From contig CAMNHZ010000013.1 in NCBI GenBank assembly GCA_946540075.1, positions 1 to 17,746 on the forward strand: a DNA stretch of 17,746 nt, given 5' to 3'. The stretch is from an uncultured Bacillota bacterium (GTDB lineage: Bacteria; Bacillota_I; Bacilli_A; RF39; UBA660). Shown here one piece after another: positions 1 to 7,456 of this stretch. The notes beneath the pieces are model-generated. The model was given only the letters and a program-made list of their open reading frames with translations, searched no databases and was not told the origin of the DNA. How positions within the stretch are numbered: position 1 is the first letter of the stretch; the number at the start of each line of letters is the position of its first letter. Both the position numbers and the translations under genes were made by a program.

Positions 1-34
1 ACAACAAAAAAACTTGATTTTTCAATCAAGTTTT
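1..34 (-). terminator. Intrinsic terminator after tRNA-Glu
   Basis: Read on the minus strand, a perfect 11-bp stem (9-19 with 24-34) closes a 4-nt loop and is followed by seven T residues. This is the classical intrinsic terminator form. It lies about 40 nt past the tRNA-Glu 3' end and should end that transcript. It may also serve whatever lies beyond the window edge. Confidence 0.8.
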
Positions 35-71
35 ATCTCAACGTCGAAAAGATTCAACGATTTTTTTCGAA

Positions 72-148
72 TGGTAGCCTGTATGGGGTTCGAACCCATG
101 TATACCGCCTTGAGAGGGCGGCGTGTTAAACCACTTCACCAACAGGCC
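72..148 (-). tRNA. tRNA-Glu (anticodon CUC), CCA encoded
   Basis: The minus strand folds into a full cloverleaf. The acceptor stem runs from G1 at 148 to a G-U closing pair with discriminator A, followed by a genomic CCA (72-74). The anticodon stem CCGCC/GGCGG encloses the loop CTCTCAA, giving anticodon CTC, which reads GAG. The T arm is ATGGG/CCCAT around TTCGAAC. The overall sequence, including the D arm and anticodon stem, matches the usual Firmicutes tRNA-Glu pattern, but with C34 instead of the common U34. C34 is notable in an AT-rich genome where GAG is expected to be the minor Glu codon. A G1-U72 pair at the acceptor end is also slightly unusual. Confidence 0.93.
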
Positions 149-173
149 ATAACAAAATAATTACTACTACTTA

Positions 174-202
174 ATAGTATCATAAATCTATTTTTTATAC
201 AA
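174..202 (-). promoter_or_regulatory. Promoter of tRNA-Glu
   Basis: On the minus strand, -35 TTGTAT (197-202) and -10 TACTAT (174-179) are separated by 17 bp. This places the transcription start about 20 nt upstream of the tRNA 5' end. It is divergent from the promoter of the plus-strand gene at 265. Confidence 0.5.
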
Positions 203-218
203 TACCAATTTTATCTAA

Positions 219-247
219 TTGTTATAATTAAATATTTTTAGTATAAT
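219..247 (+). promoter_or_regulatory. Sigma-70-type promoter for the 265-732 gene
   Basis: TTGTTA (219-224) and a perfect TATAAT (242-247) are 17 bp apart. The predicted start is near 254, so the leader is only about 11 nt: the SD AGGTGA (255-260) plus 4 nt before the ATG. A second TATAAT (223-228) has no good -35 partner. Confidence 0.6.
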
Positions 248-264
248 AAACATTAGGTGATTTT

Positions 265-732
265 ATGAATAAAAAATATATAATATTAGAACTTATTCCA
301 TCTGCGATTGATCCATCAAAAGGACCACTTATTCAAATATCGGCACTTAAATTAGATAACTTACAATTAATTGATCGTTTTGATTATAGACTAAGCGAAG
401 ATAAATTACCACTCACTCAATTTGCTGAACTCATAAGTTATGATAAAGATAATTTTAAATATGTTGATAGTCATGATGAACTTATGAAAGCATTTATAGA
501 TTGGATTGAAGACTTAGATTTAATCATCATTAATAATGATTATACTAACAATTATTTAAGACATCTAGATAATAATAAAATATCAATACTAGATTTACTT
601 GATATGGAATACTCTTTTGATGTCATTGATAAAATAATAAGTAAATATAATCTACAACCATCTAATTATATTGTAGATTTATTGTATGAAGCATTAATAT
701 ATGAAAGTAATAATAAAGATATAACTTTTTAG
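265..732 (+). CDS. DnaQ-fold (DEDD exonuclease-like) protein, probable pseudoenzyme
   Basis: Protein of 155 residues and the only plus-strand gene in the window. Its order of elements resembles a DnaQ/RNase T-type 3'-5' exonuclease. A first strand (YIILELIPSA) is followed by IQISALKL and DRFDYRL, then a helix and DLIIINNDYTNNYLRHL, which sits where the family has HNxxFDxxFL. A last helix (DLLYEALIY) sits where the family has HxxxxD. The metal-binding residues appear lost: the D-x-E of the first strand reads E-L-I, the FD aspartate reads N, and the terminal H and D read I and Y. Catalysis is therefore unlikely, and a binding or regulatory role is inferred. SD AGGTGA precedes the ATG by 4 nt. 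It converges on the COG2509-type gene with a 4-bp overlap of stop codons. The fold assignment rests on motif spacing, not a search. Confidence 0.6.
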   Translation: MNKKYIILELIPSAIDPSKGPLIQISALKLDNLQLIDRFDYRLSEDKLPLTQFAELISYDKDNFKYVDSHDELMKAFIDWIEDLDLIIINNDYTNNYLRHLDNNKISILDLLDMEYSFDVIDKIISKYNLQPSNYIVDLLYEALIYESNNKDITF

Positions 733-750
733 GTTATATCTTTATTATTA
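708..750. terminator. Bidirectional terminator shared by convergent genes
   Basis: An 18-bp perfect inverted repeat (708-725 with 733-750) surrounds a 7-nt loop (726-732) that holds both stop codons, TAG on plus and TAA on minus. The stem is AT-rich, and its outer end supplies T-rich stretches in both directions, though no long uninterrupted U-tract follows. Because the stem is coding on both sides, both proteins end with the same NNKDIT tail. Confidence 0.65.
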
Positions 751-2324
751 TATTTAAAAGCAATAGCTTCAGCTACTTTAATTCCATCCATTGCAGATGT
801 TGTTATACCACCTGAATATCCAGCACCTTCACCACATGGATATAAACCTTTTATATTAGAATTAAATTTTTCATTTCTATTTATTCTAATTGGTGATGAT
901 GTTCTAGTTTCTATACCTGCTATAATAGCGTCTTCTCTGTTAAATCCTTCTATTTTAGTACCAAAGTATTCAATACCTTGAACAATAGATTCACATATAT
1001 ATTTAGGTAATATTTCATTTATATTAGCAAAACTATATTTACCTTTTATCATTGGGTTAAACTTACCAAAATTTGTTGATACTTTATTATCTTTGAAATC
1101 TTTATATAATTGTATTGGTATTAACGCTTTACCTTTATCATAAGCAATACTTTCTAACTTTCTTTGATAATTAATAGCATCCATTGGAGTGTTACCAAAA
1201 TCATTACTATTTACGGTTACAACGATAGCACTATTAGCTACACCACTATCTCTTTTATGATAACTCATACCATTAACAACTAATCTATTTTTTTCACTGG
1301 AAGCATTAACTACATACCCTCCAGGGCACATACAAAACGAATATACTCCTCTACCACTTGGTGCTTTATAAGTTAGTTTATAACTAGCTGATTCCAAATT
1401 TTTATGATTACTAATTCCATACTGACTTTTATTTATCATTTCTTGTGGATGCATAATTCTAATACCTACAGCAAATGGCTTTGCTGTTATATCAACTTTA
1501 TTATTTAATAGCATTTGAAATGTATCTCGTGCACTATGACCAAGTGCTAAAACAACATCATTAGTTTCAATTATTTCGTTATTATTAACTTCAATTCCAG
1601 TTATACAATTATCTTTTACAACTAAATCAGTTAGTTTTGTACTATATCTAAAATTTACACCCATATCAATCATTTTATTTCTCATATTAATAATTACAGT
1701 TCTAAGTATATCTGTACCAATATGAGGTTTATTCATATACAATATATCATCGCTTGCACCAAATGATACAAACGTTTCAAATACTTTACGCATTCTTCCT
1801 TCTTTATCTTTTACTAAAGTATTTAGCTTACCATCAGAGAATGTTCCTGCTCCCCCTTCTCCAAATTGTATATTAGATTCTAAATTTAATTTATTAGTTT
1901 TCCAAAACTTATCTACTGTTTTTATTCTATCTTCAATTTTTTCTCCACGTTCGATTATAGTTACATCATATCCATCACTTACAAGCATATAACCAGCAAA
2001 TAATCCAGCTGGACCACTTCCAACTATTACGATATGTTTTTGTTGATTTATACTTCCACCAGTTGGAAATATATAATTAGTATTTGGTGTTTTAATAACA
2101 TCTTTTTTTACAGTCTTTAATATTTTATCTTCTTTAGAAACTTCTACATCTACTTCATATACAAAATATAAAATAGGTTTCTTTCTTGCATCTAATGACT
2201 TTTTATTTATTAATATTTTCTTAATATCTTTTTTAGATACTCTTAATTTATGAGCTACCTTAGTAATTAATTCTTCTTTAGTATCATTATCTATATCAAT
2301 TAATACTTGTCTTACTCTTATCAT
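729..2324 (-). CDS. FAD-dependent dehydrogenase, COG2509 type
   Basis: Protein of 531 residues with the layout of the COG2509 family of uncharacterised FAD/NAD-utilising dehydrogenases. A small N-terminal domain (about 1-75) carries the family-typical stretch around KKSLDARKK. A Rossmann FAD-binding motif GSGPAG lies at 102-107 with an acidic ribose-binding residue in TIIERG. A Gly-rich FGEGGAGTFSDGKLNT segment follows at about 154-169, and a C-terminal GEGAGYSGGI lies near 498-507. It is cytosolic, with no signal peptide or membrane helix. The substrate is not known for this family. The ATG overlaps the upstream gene's TAA by one base (TAATG), implying translational coupling to the HI0933-type flavoprotein. 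Its 3' end is inside the shared terminator at 708-750. Family assignment is firm, reaction unknown. Confidence 0.88.
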   Translation of the reverse strand: MIRVRQVLIDIDNDTKEELITKVAHKLRVSKKDIKKILINKKSLDARKKPILYFVYEVDVEVSKEDKILKTVKKDVIKTPNTNYIFPTGGSINQQKHIVIVGSGPAGLFAGYMLVSDGYDVTIIERGEKIEDRIKTVDKFWKTNKLNLESNIQFGEGGAGTFSDGKLNTLVKDKEGRMRKVFETFVSFGASDDILYMNKPHIGTDILRTVIINMRNKMIDMGVNFRYSTKLTDLVVKDNCITGIEVNNNEIIETNDVVLALGHSARDTFQMLLNNKVDITAKPFAVGIRIMHPQEMINKSQYGISNHKNLESASYKLTYKAPSGRGVYSFCMCPGGYVVNASSEKNRLVVNGMSYHKRDSGVANSAIVVTVNSNDFGNTPMDAINYQRKLESIAYDKGKALIPIQLYKDFKDNKVSTNFGKFNPMIKGKYSFANINEILPKYICESIVQGIEYFGTKIEGFNREDAIIAGIETRTSSPIRINRNEKFNSNIKGLYPCGEGAGYSGGITTSAMDGIKVAEAIAFKYNNKDIT

Positions 2325-3538
2325 TAATTATTAACCCCATTTCCTGCGATTAAACCAGATAGAAAGGCAAATCCTAGATTATAACCACCACAATCACCAT
2401 CTACATCAAGTAATTCACCTACTATAAATAAATTCTTTTGTTTCAATGATTCTAATGTAGTTGGATTTATTTCATCAAGAGGTACTCCTCCTGTACATAC
2501 TTGAGCACTATCAAATGATTTAGTACTTTCTATCTCTAGATTAAATTCTAATAAATTATTTACTAATAATGATTTCTTTTCTGATGATATCTTATTCCAT
2601 TTATCATCTTTATCAATTCCTGATAACTTTAATATCAAGTTAGATAATTTATAATTAATTATACTATCTAATAATTCTGATACACTACGATTTAGTAAAT
2701 CATTATTTCTTTTATTCATCCAAGTAATAAACTCATTTTTATTAAGATTTAAAAATGGTAAGAAATTTATCTTTAGCATTTCTCTTTTTCCTTTATCTAT
2801 ATTACGAGCTATTTTACCACTTAATTGAAAAATACATATTCCACTAACTCCGTAATTAGTTAATTGAATTTCACCTGTTTGTGTATCTACATATTTTCCA
2901 TTATCATATAGATCTACTTTAGCATCACATCTTATCCCTGACCATAACTTAAAATAATTACCAACGCCATTTAATTGAACTAATGCAGGTAATGGTTTAA
3001 TAATACTATGTCCAAATGATTTAGCAAAGTCATATCCCATTCCATCTGATCCTGTTTTAGGATATGCTTTAGAACCTGTTGCAAGAATAACTTTATCAGC
3101 GTTAAAAATACCATTTTCCATATTAATAACAAACTTATCATGATAAACAATACTATTTACTTTATCATTTATTACTTTAACACCTAATGATTTTGCTTCT
3201 TTAATAAGACTTGTTTGAACAGCACTAGCTTGATTTGAATATGGATAATAATAACCATTCTTAATTCTAGGTACTAGTCCTAGTCGATCAAATAATTTCA
3301 TTACTTTAAGACGATTTTCATCAGTTTCAATCTTCTTTAATACTTCCATATTATTAGAATGATAATGACTAATATTTTGATCACTATTCCAATAATTACA
3401 TTTACCATTTCCAGTTATCAATATCTTTTTACCTAAATTATTATTTCTTTCAATAATTGTTACATCATTACCATTTAGTGCGGCAGATATAGAAGCAACA
3501 AGTCCTGATGCTCCTCCACCAATAATTACTACTTTCAT
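2324..3538 (-). CDS. HI0933/YhiN/BaiN-type flavoprotein (COG2081)
   Basis: Protein of 404 residues. It begins with a dinucleotide-binding motif (VVIIGGGASG, residues 3-12), then has the family signature GKKILITGNGKCN. Near the C-terminus are QVCTGGVPLDEI and a DVDGDCGGYNLGFAF segment that completes the FAD site. Members include YhiN, HI0933 and the bile-acid-associated BaiN; the physiological substrate here cannot be told. The start is the ATG at 3538: SD GGGTGAT lies 3 nt upstream, whereas the in-frame TTG four codons earlier falls inside that SD. It is the first gene of a two-gene operon with the COG2509-type dehydrogenase, overlapping by one base. Pairing of these two flavoproteins suggests a shared redox role, which is inference. 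Confidence 0.87.
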   Translation of the reverse strand: MKVVIIGGGASGLVASISAALNGNDVTIIERNNNLGKKILITGNGKCNYWNSDQNISHYHSNNMEVLKKIETDENRLKVMKLFDRLGLVPRIKNGYYYPYSNQASAVQTSLIKEAKSLGVKVINDKVNSIVYHDKFVINMENGIFNADKVILATGSKAYPKTGSDGMGYDFAKSFGHSIIKPLPALVQLNGVGNYFKLWSGIRCDAKVDLYDNGKYVDTQTGEIQLTNYGVSGICIFQLSGKIARNIDKGKREMLKINFLPFLNLNKNEFITWMNKRNNDLLNRSVSELLDSIINYKLSNLILKLSGIDKDDKWNKISSEKKSLLVNNLLEFNLEIESTKSFDSAQVCTGGVPLDEINPTTLESLKQKNLFIVGELLDVDGDCGGYNLGFAFLSGLIAGNGVNN

Positions 3539-3558
3539 AATATCACCCAATCAACAAT

Positions 3559-3564
3559 AGTATA
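3559..3564 (-). promoter_or_regulatory. Putative -10 box of the flavoprotein pair
   Basis: TATACT on the minus strand, 20 nt upstream of the ATG at 3538. Only a weak -35 (TTATTA, 18 bp upstream) is visible. The predicted leader is about 14 nt, most of it SD and spacer. It lies downstream of the terminator at 3612-3653, so a separate promoter is expected here. Confidence 0.4.
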
Positions 3565-3611
3565 TCATGATTTTATATTATTTAATAACTATATTTATAT
3601 TAGTTCAAAAT

Positions 3612-3653
3612 AAAAAACACAATTTAATCTTTATTTGAAACTAAATTATGTTT
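3612..3653 (-). terminator. Intrinsic terminator overlapping the 3' end of 3624-4580
   Basis: A 12-bp stem on the minus strand (3642-3653 with 3615-3626, one G-U pair) is followed by a T-rich tract. The 5' arm is inside the last codons of the transglutaminase-like gene, and its stop codon borders the 3' arm. Confidence 0.7.
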
Positions 3654-4580
3654 CTTTTTTAATGTTTTGTTTAATCTCATAATATGTTGTCCTTGTTTAA
3701 CAGTAAGTCCATTTAAAACTTCATCGGCAAATTCATCAATTGTTTGTTTATAATAAACTAAATTTTTATTATCAAATCTATAAATATCAGTTTTATTTGT
3801 CCCATAAACAGCAATACAACTTTGATATTTTTTCTTTTCATTTTCTATTTGATATAAATCAACTATTCTTATCCTATTTCGTTCATTTATGGTAAATAGC
3901 TTATGACTGATTTCAATAAATCTTCTTAATCTATCAGCAACATCTATGTTTTGATTAGAATATGGTTCTAAGTTTTTAATGACAAATTCTACTTTATCAC
4001 TAAAATCATCTATATACTCCATATACATTTTAAGTAAATAAATATATTCATTGGCATAATAATATTCATCACTAATATAACCAATTTTTTTATCAATCAT
4101 CTCTATTTCTTCATCACTTATTATTTTAGTTTTACCATCTATCGCATTAACACCAAAATATTTAGTTCGAGAATGAGTTTGAATATTTCTTATATCTTCT
4201 TGAATATCAATTGAAAAACTTCTACCATCTTTTAGTTTAACTATATTATATACATGGGGATAATTTCTTTTATCATATGAATCACTAATACTAATAATAT
4301 TAATATCAAACTTTTTACATACTTCTTCTAATATGTAAGACATACTTCTACATATAGCATATTTATTTTTTAAACAATTACTTAGTACTTCCTTCTTATT
4401 TATATGATGATTAAATATTGTTTGTTTTTTCTTATTATTACCATAATAAAACTCTAAGTCAAATGATAATTTTAATCCTAAATCTAAATATATATATCGA
4501 AGTAATGATATCTCGTCTATATGTTTAGAATTCTTTTTATACATAATAATATCACTAATATACTTATCTAATTCATCCAT
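3624..4580 (-). CDS. Transglutaminase-like cysteine hydrolase, triad intact
   Basis: Protein of 318 residues with no signal peptide or obvious membrane helix. The central part resembles the transglutaminase-like (papain-fold) core. Cys77 is in YAICRSMSYILEE at the start of a helix, His109 is in YPHVYNIVKLKDG, and Asp125 is in SFSIDIQED. The spacing and the 'H-x-x-N-I-V-K-x-x-x-G' pattern fit the Cys-His-Asp triad of bacterial transglutaminase-like proteins. The N-terminal 60 and C-terminal 180 residues are Lys/Tyr/Asn-rich and not recognised. A very strong SD, GGAGGTG, lies 7 nt upstream of the ATG. The gene follows the Rieske oxidoreductase gene by 19 bp and is probably cotranscribed with it. 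Substrate unknown; protease, deamidase or crosslinking activity are all possible. A related but degenerate domain is encoded at 9770-10504. Confidence 0.6.
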   Translation of the reverse strand: MDELDKYISDIIMYKKNSKHIDEISLLRYIYLDLGLKLSFDLEFYYGNNKKKQTIFNHHINKKEVLSNCLKNKYAICRSMSYILEEVCKKFDINIISISDSYDKRNYPHVYNIVKLKDGRSFSIDIQEDIRNIQTHSRTKYFGVNAIDGKTKIISDEEIEMIDKKIGYISDEYYYANEYIYLLKMYMEYIDDFSDKVEFVIKNLEPYSNQNIDVADRLRRFIEISHKLFTINERNRIRIVDLYQIENEKKKYQSCIAVYGTNKTDIYRFDNKNLVYYKQTIDEFADEVLNGLTVKQGQHIMRLNKTLKKKHNLVSNKD

Positions 4581-4599
4581 CTTACTACACCTCCATATC

Positions 4600-6015
4600 T
4601 TATTTGTATGTTATATCTTTATTAGCAGGTGCGCTTATACATTTACCATCTAAATCAAATCTAGAACCATGACATGGACAATCCCATGTTTTTTCAATCT
4701 CATTAAACAGTAATTTACATCCTAAATGTGGGCAATGTTGATATACAATATGTTTCTCTTTCCCATCATCATATATAATTACATCTTTTCCATCTTTTTT
4801 ATCATATAAAATATTATCATTCTTATCAAGATAGCCTTTAATATATCCATCTACACTATTAATCGCATCTTTTATACCACTTAAAATAGTAAGACTACCC
4901 TTTCTTTTAGGATTAAACAATTCTATATAAGAGTTTTCTTTGTCTAATAAAATATCACTAAGTATTTTACCACAAATAAAGCCAGAAGCAAGACCCCAAG
5001 TATTATAACCTGTTCCAATTAATAGTTTATCATCAATTTTTCCTATATATGGTATTCCATCATTAGTAATAATATCAATATTACTCCATACATAATCAGG
5101 TGCGACATCAAGTACATTTAACTTTCTCATTAATTCTTGATAATTTTCTAAATCAAAAGTATCTTTATTTATAGTATGAGAATTACTAAGATAGATTAAA
5201 TAATCTTTATAACTACGAATTGATATAAATGGATTACTATAACTTATTAAAGATATCTTATCTATATCTTTTTTAGATGCACTTAAGTATGATTTTTCTA
5301 AACTTGATTTTATTGGGAATAAATAAGGTAAATTAAAATATGGATAATGTGATGCCATAACTATCCATTGAGCTTTAATCTTATATTTATCTGTATAAGC
5401 TATATAATAATCTTCTTCTTTAGTTATATTCTTAATACTAGTTTGTTCATAGATAGGAAATTTTATATTTTTAATTAAACCATATATAAACTTGATTGGA
5501 TGAAATAAATATGTATCTGATACAGAAATCATATATTTACTATCAACTATATCATTATTGATATTTTTTGTTTCTATCCCATTATTATTTAAGAATTTCA
5601 CTAAATCTTCCATCTTCTTTATTTCATTATCTTTATTAGTATAAAGATAAGAATCAACTTTTTCTAAATCACAGTCTATATTTTCTTTTTTTATTGTATC
5701 TTTTATCATTCTGATTGCATGTCGTTGTGATTTTAAATATTTACTAGCTATTTCATCATTATGACATTTTCTTATTTTATCAAGTAAATCATTTTGTAAA
5801 TAACTTAGTTTACCTGTACTGTTACCTGTTACAGACATACCTAACCTATTTTGTTCAACCAATATAACTTTTAAATTACTATCTTTTAAATTATATAGTG
5901 TACTTATTCCTGTTATACCTCCACCAATAATTAATACATCAACCTTTTTATCTTCATTTAGTTTTTGATAGTTAGTTTCATTTACTGTATCTTTCCATAT
6001 ACTTATTTCTTTCAT
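4600..6015 (-). CDS. FAD-dependent oxidoreductase with C-terminal Rieske domain (YhfW-like)
   Basis: Protein of 471 residues built from a DadA-type FAD oxidoreductase and a Rieske [2Fe-2S] domain. The FAD motif VLIIGGGITG lies at 27-36, with VEQNRLG providing the acidic end of the second strand. A second FAD contact is GIPYIGKIDDKLLIGTGYN. The Rieske domain is in the last 50 residues: Cys428 and His430 in CPHLGC, Cys446 and His449 in CPCHGS. Cys433 and Cys448 match the disulfide pair of bc1-type Rieske proteins, which suggests a relatively high potential. The same architecture is seen in Bacillus YhfW, whose substrate is unknown. SD GGTGAT lies 3 nt before the ATG. The next gene begins 19 bp downstream. 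The protein is probably cytosolic and could accept or pass electrons within the flavoprotein group here. Confidence 0.87.
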   Translation of the reverse strand: MKEISIWKDTVNETNYQKLNEDKKVDVLIIGGGITGISTLYNLKDSNLKVILVEQNRLGMSVTGNSTGKLSYLQNDLLDKIRKCHNDEIASKYLKSQRHAIRMIKDTIKKENIDCDLEKVDSYLYTNKDNEIKKMEDLVKFLNNNGIETKNINNDIVDSKYMISVSDTYLFHPIKFIYGLIKNIKFPIYEQTSIKNITKEEDYYIAYTDKYKIKAQWIVMASHYPYFNLPYLFPIKSSLEKSYLSASKKDIDKISLISYSNPFISIRSYKDYLIYLSNSHTINKDTFDLENYQELMRKLNVLDVAPDYVWSNIDIITNDGIPYIGKIDDKLLIGTGYNTWGLASGFICGKILSDILLDKENSYIELFNPKRKGSLTILSGIKDAINSVDGYIKGYLDKNDNILYDKKDGKDVIIYDDGKEKHIVYQHCPHLGCKLLFNEIEKTWDCPCHGSRFDLDGKCISAPANKDITYK

Positions 6016-6051
6016 GTTATCACCAATATTATTATTAGTAAGTTTTTAAAG

Positions 6052-6057
6052 ATTATA
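6052..6057 (-). promoter_or_regulatory. Putative -10 box within the trxB terminator tail
   Basis: TATAAT on the minus strand lies just past the T-tract of the trxB terminator. It would give a roughly 30-nt leader for the Rieske oxidoreductase gene. No convincing -35 is present because the upstream bases form the terminator stem. Confidence 0.35.
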
Positions 6058-6059
6058 AC

Positions 6060-6087
6060 AAAAAAACTAAGTCATTACTGACTTAGT
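6060..6087 (-). terminator. Intrinsic terminator of trxB
   Basis: A perfect 9-bp stem (6066-6074 with 6079-6087) with a 4-nt loop is followed on the minus strand by seven T residues. It sits 18 bp past the trxB stop codon. Confidence 0.85.
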
Positions 6088-6105
6088 ATGGATCATTATT
6101 AATAA

Positions 6106-6993
6106 TTACATTTCTTTTATTGCCGTAGTAGCAGCAAGTGCGCCATCACTAACAGCTGTAGTAAGTTGTCTTAAATCTTTAACTCTAGCATCTCCTGCAA
6201 CATATATTTTATCAATATTAGTATGAACTCCATCTTTCGATATTATATAACCATATTTATCTAAATCAATTATATTAGCAAATACTTGATTATTTGGTTC
6301 TTGCCCTACGGCAATAAATAATCCTGATACATCAATCGTTTTTAGTTGTCCTTCGTTATTTTTTATATCAATACTTTCCAAATTAGCATTACCATTTAAT
6401 TTTACAACATTAGAGTTCAATATAAATTCTATATTATCTTTATTTTTTAATTGTTCTAAATATTTTGATTCTCCCTTGAATTCATCTCTTCGATGAATCA
6501 AATATACTTTAGATGCAATATCTGTTAAATAAATAGCATCTTCTAAAGCTGTATTTCCACCTCCAACTACTGCGACTACTTTATCTTTATAAAAGTTACC
6601 ATCACATGTTGCACAATAAGAAATACCCTTACCAATAAATTCTGTTTCTCTTTCAATATTAAGTTTTCTATTCTTTGCCCCAGTTGCGAGTATTATACTT
6701 TTAGCAGTATATTTATTATTATTAGTTATAACAGTTTTATCTTCTTCAATACGAATAACAGTTTCAAATTTAATTTCACCATTTAAGTTTTTTACTTGAT
6801 TATATAAATTAGTAGCATAATCATATCCAGTTATACTTAAAATACCTGGATAATTCTCAATTAAATTAGCATTTATAATTTGACCACCATAAGTTTTAGC
6901 TTCTAGTACTAATACTTTTTTATTAGCTCTAAGTGCATATAAAGCAGCTGTAAGTCCACTAGGTCCTGCTCCAACAATTATCAAATCATACAT
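6106..6993 (-). CDS. trxB: Thioredoxin reductase
   Basis: NADPH-dependent flavoenzyme that keeps cytosolic thioredoxin reduced. The 295-residue chain has all family landmarks: FAD motif IVGAGPSGLTAALYA (7-21), the redox-active CATC (Cys127, Cys130) followed by DG, the NADPH Rossmann motif VVGGGNTALEDA (142-153), HRR at 167-169 for the NADPH phosphate, and a C-terminal FAD contact VAGDARVKDLRQ. At 295 residues it is slightly shorter than the usual 305-320. SD GAGGTGAT lies 3 nt before the ATG. It is flanked by a terminator on each side (6060-6087 downstream, 7117-7144 upstream), so it is a single transcription unit. No thioredoxin gene is in the window. Confidence 0.95.
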   Translation of the reverse strand: MYDLIIVGAGPSGLTAALYALRANKKVLVLEAKTYGGQIINANLIENYPGILSITGYDYATNLYNQVKNLNGEIKFETVIRIEEDKTVITNNNKYTAKSIILATGAKNRKLNIERETEFIGKGISYCATCDGNFYKDKVVAVVGGGNTALEDAIYLTDIASKVYLIHRRDEFKGESKYLEQLKNKDNIEFILNSNVVKLNGNANLESIDIKNNEGQLKTIDVSGLFIAVGQEPNNQVFANIIDLDKYGYIISKDGVHTNIDKIYVAGDARVKDLRQLTTAVSDGALAATTAIKEM

Positions 6994-7031
6994 ACAATCA
7001 CCTCTTTTATGTTTATATTCTTAGCTCTATA

Positions 7032-7037
7032 ATTATA
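7032..7037 (-). promoter_or_regulatory. Putative -10 box of trxB
   Basis: TATAAT on the minus strand, about 39 nt upstream of the trxB ATG, giving a leader of about 32 nt. The -35 is poor (TTGCAA sits at a non-ideal 13 bp). Confidence 0.4.
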
Positions 7038-7116
7038 ACTATTCATGTATTTGCAATTTAATTGTACGAAACCTTTTATGAAATGTCAATCCTAAGTATT
7101 AATTATTAATAATATT

Positions 7117-7144
7117 AAAAAAGCAAATTATATAAAATTTGCTT
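7117..7144 (-). terminator. Intrinsic terminator of the DUF5661-like gene
   Basis: A 9-bp perfect stem (7121-7129 with 7136-7144) with a 6-nt loop is followed on the minus strand by a T run. The 5' arm begins in the gene's stop codon. Confidence 0.75.
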
Positions 7145-7406
7145 ATTCTGACATTTTAGTTTGCAAAAATCTTTCAAAACTTCTTAACCCATATTCTTTA
7201 TTATAATAATTAGGAAATTCATTTAAATGAGCTAAAGCAATTTTCGCAGTTGTTAATAAATTATTATTAGTTACATTTGTTTTTGGTTTAATAGATCCAT
7301 GTTCTAACTCAATATTTATACCATCTAAAAATTCTTCTGGAGTAAACTTATCAAAATTAACTCCTAATATTTTCGCAACATGCATTGCATCTTGTATATT
7401 AAACAT
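7143..7406 (-). CDS. Small conserved protein, DUF5661-like
   Basis: Protein of 87 residues. It resembles the DUF5661 family found in bacteria and phages, which is recognised by an ELEHG motif (residues 33-37), a following NVTNNN segment, a KIALAHLNEFPNYY block and a Tyr-rich end. Function is unknown. The protein is soluble, with no signal peptide. SD GGTGAT lies 3 nt before the ATG. It has its own terminator and a possible -10 box directly upstream, so it is monocistronic, between trxB and tRNA-Thr. The family name is from memory of the motif pattern and should be treated as likely, not certain. Confidence 0.65.
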   Translation of the reverse strand: MFNIQDAMHVAKILGVNFDKFTPEEFLDGINIELEHGSIKPKTNVTNNNLLTTAKIALAHLNEFPNYYNKEYGLRSFERFLQTKMSE

Positions 7407-7420
7407 ATAATCACCAATAC

Positions 7421-7426
7421 ATTATA
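7421..7426 (-). promoter_or_regulatory. Putative -10 box of the DUF5661-like gene
   Basis: TATAAT on the minus strand, 14 nt upstream of the ATG, with a weak TTGTAA at 19-bp spacing. The predicted transcription start falls in or at the edge of the SD, making this almost leaderless if real. Confidence 0.35.
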
Positions 7427-7456
7427 TGATAAATACTTTTTTACTTTACAAATAAA

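Noticed and set aside
4610..4624. 15-bp match between the end of the Rieske gene and the 733-747 terminator arm, giving another NKDIT tail
   Set aside because: Exact 15-mers recur by chance in DNA this AT-rich, and no inverted partner is present at 4610.
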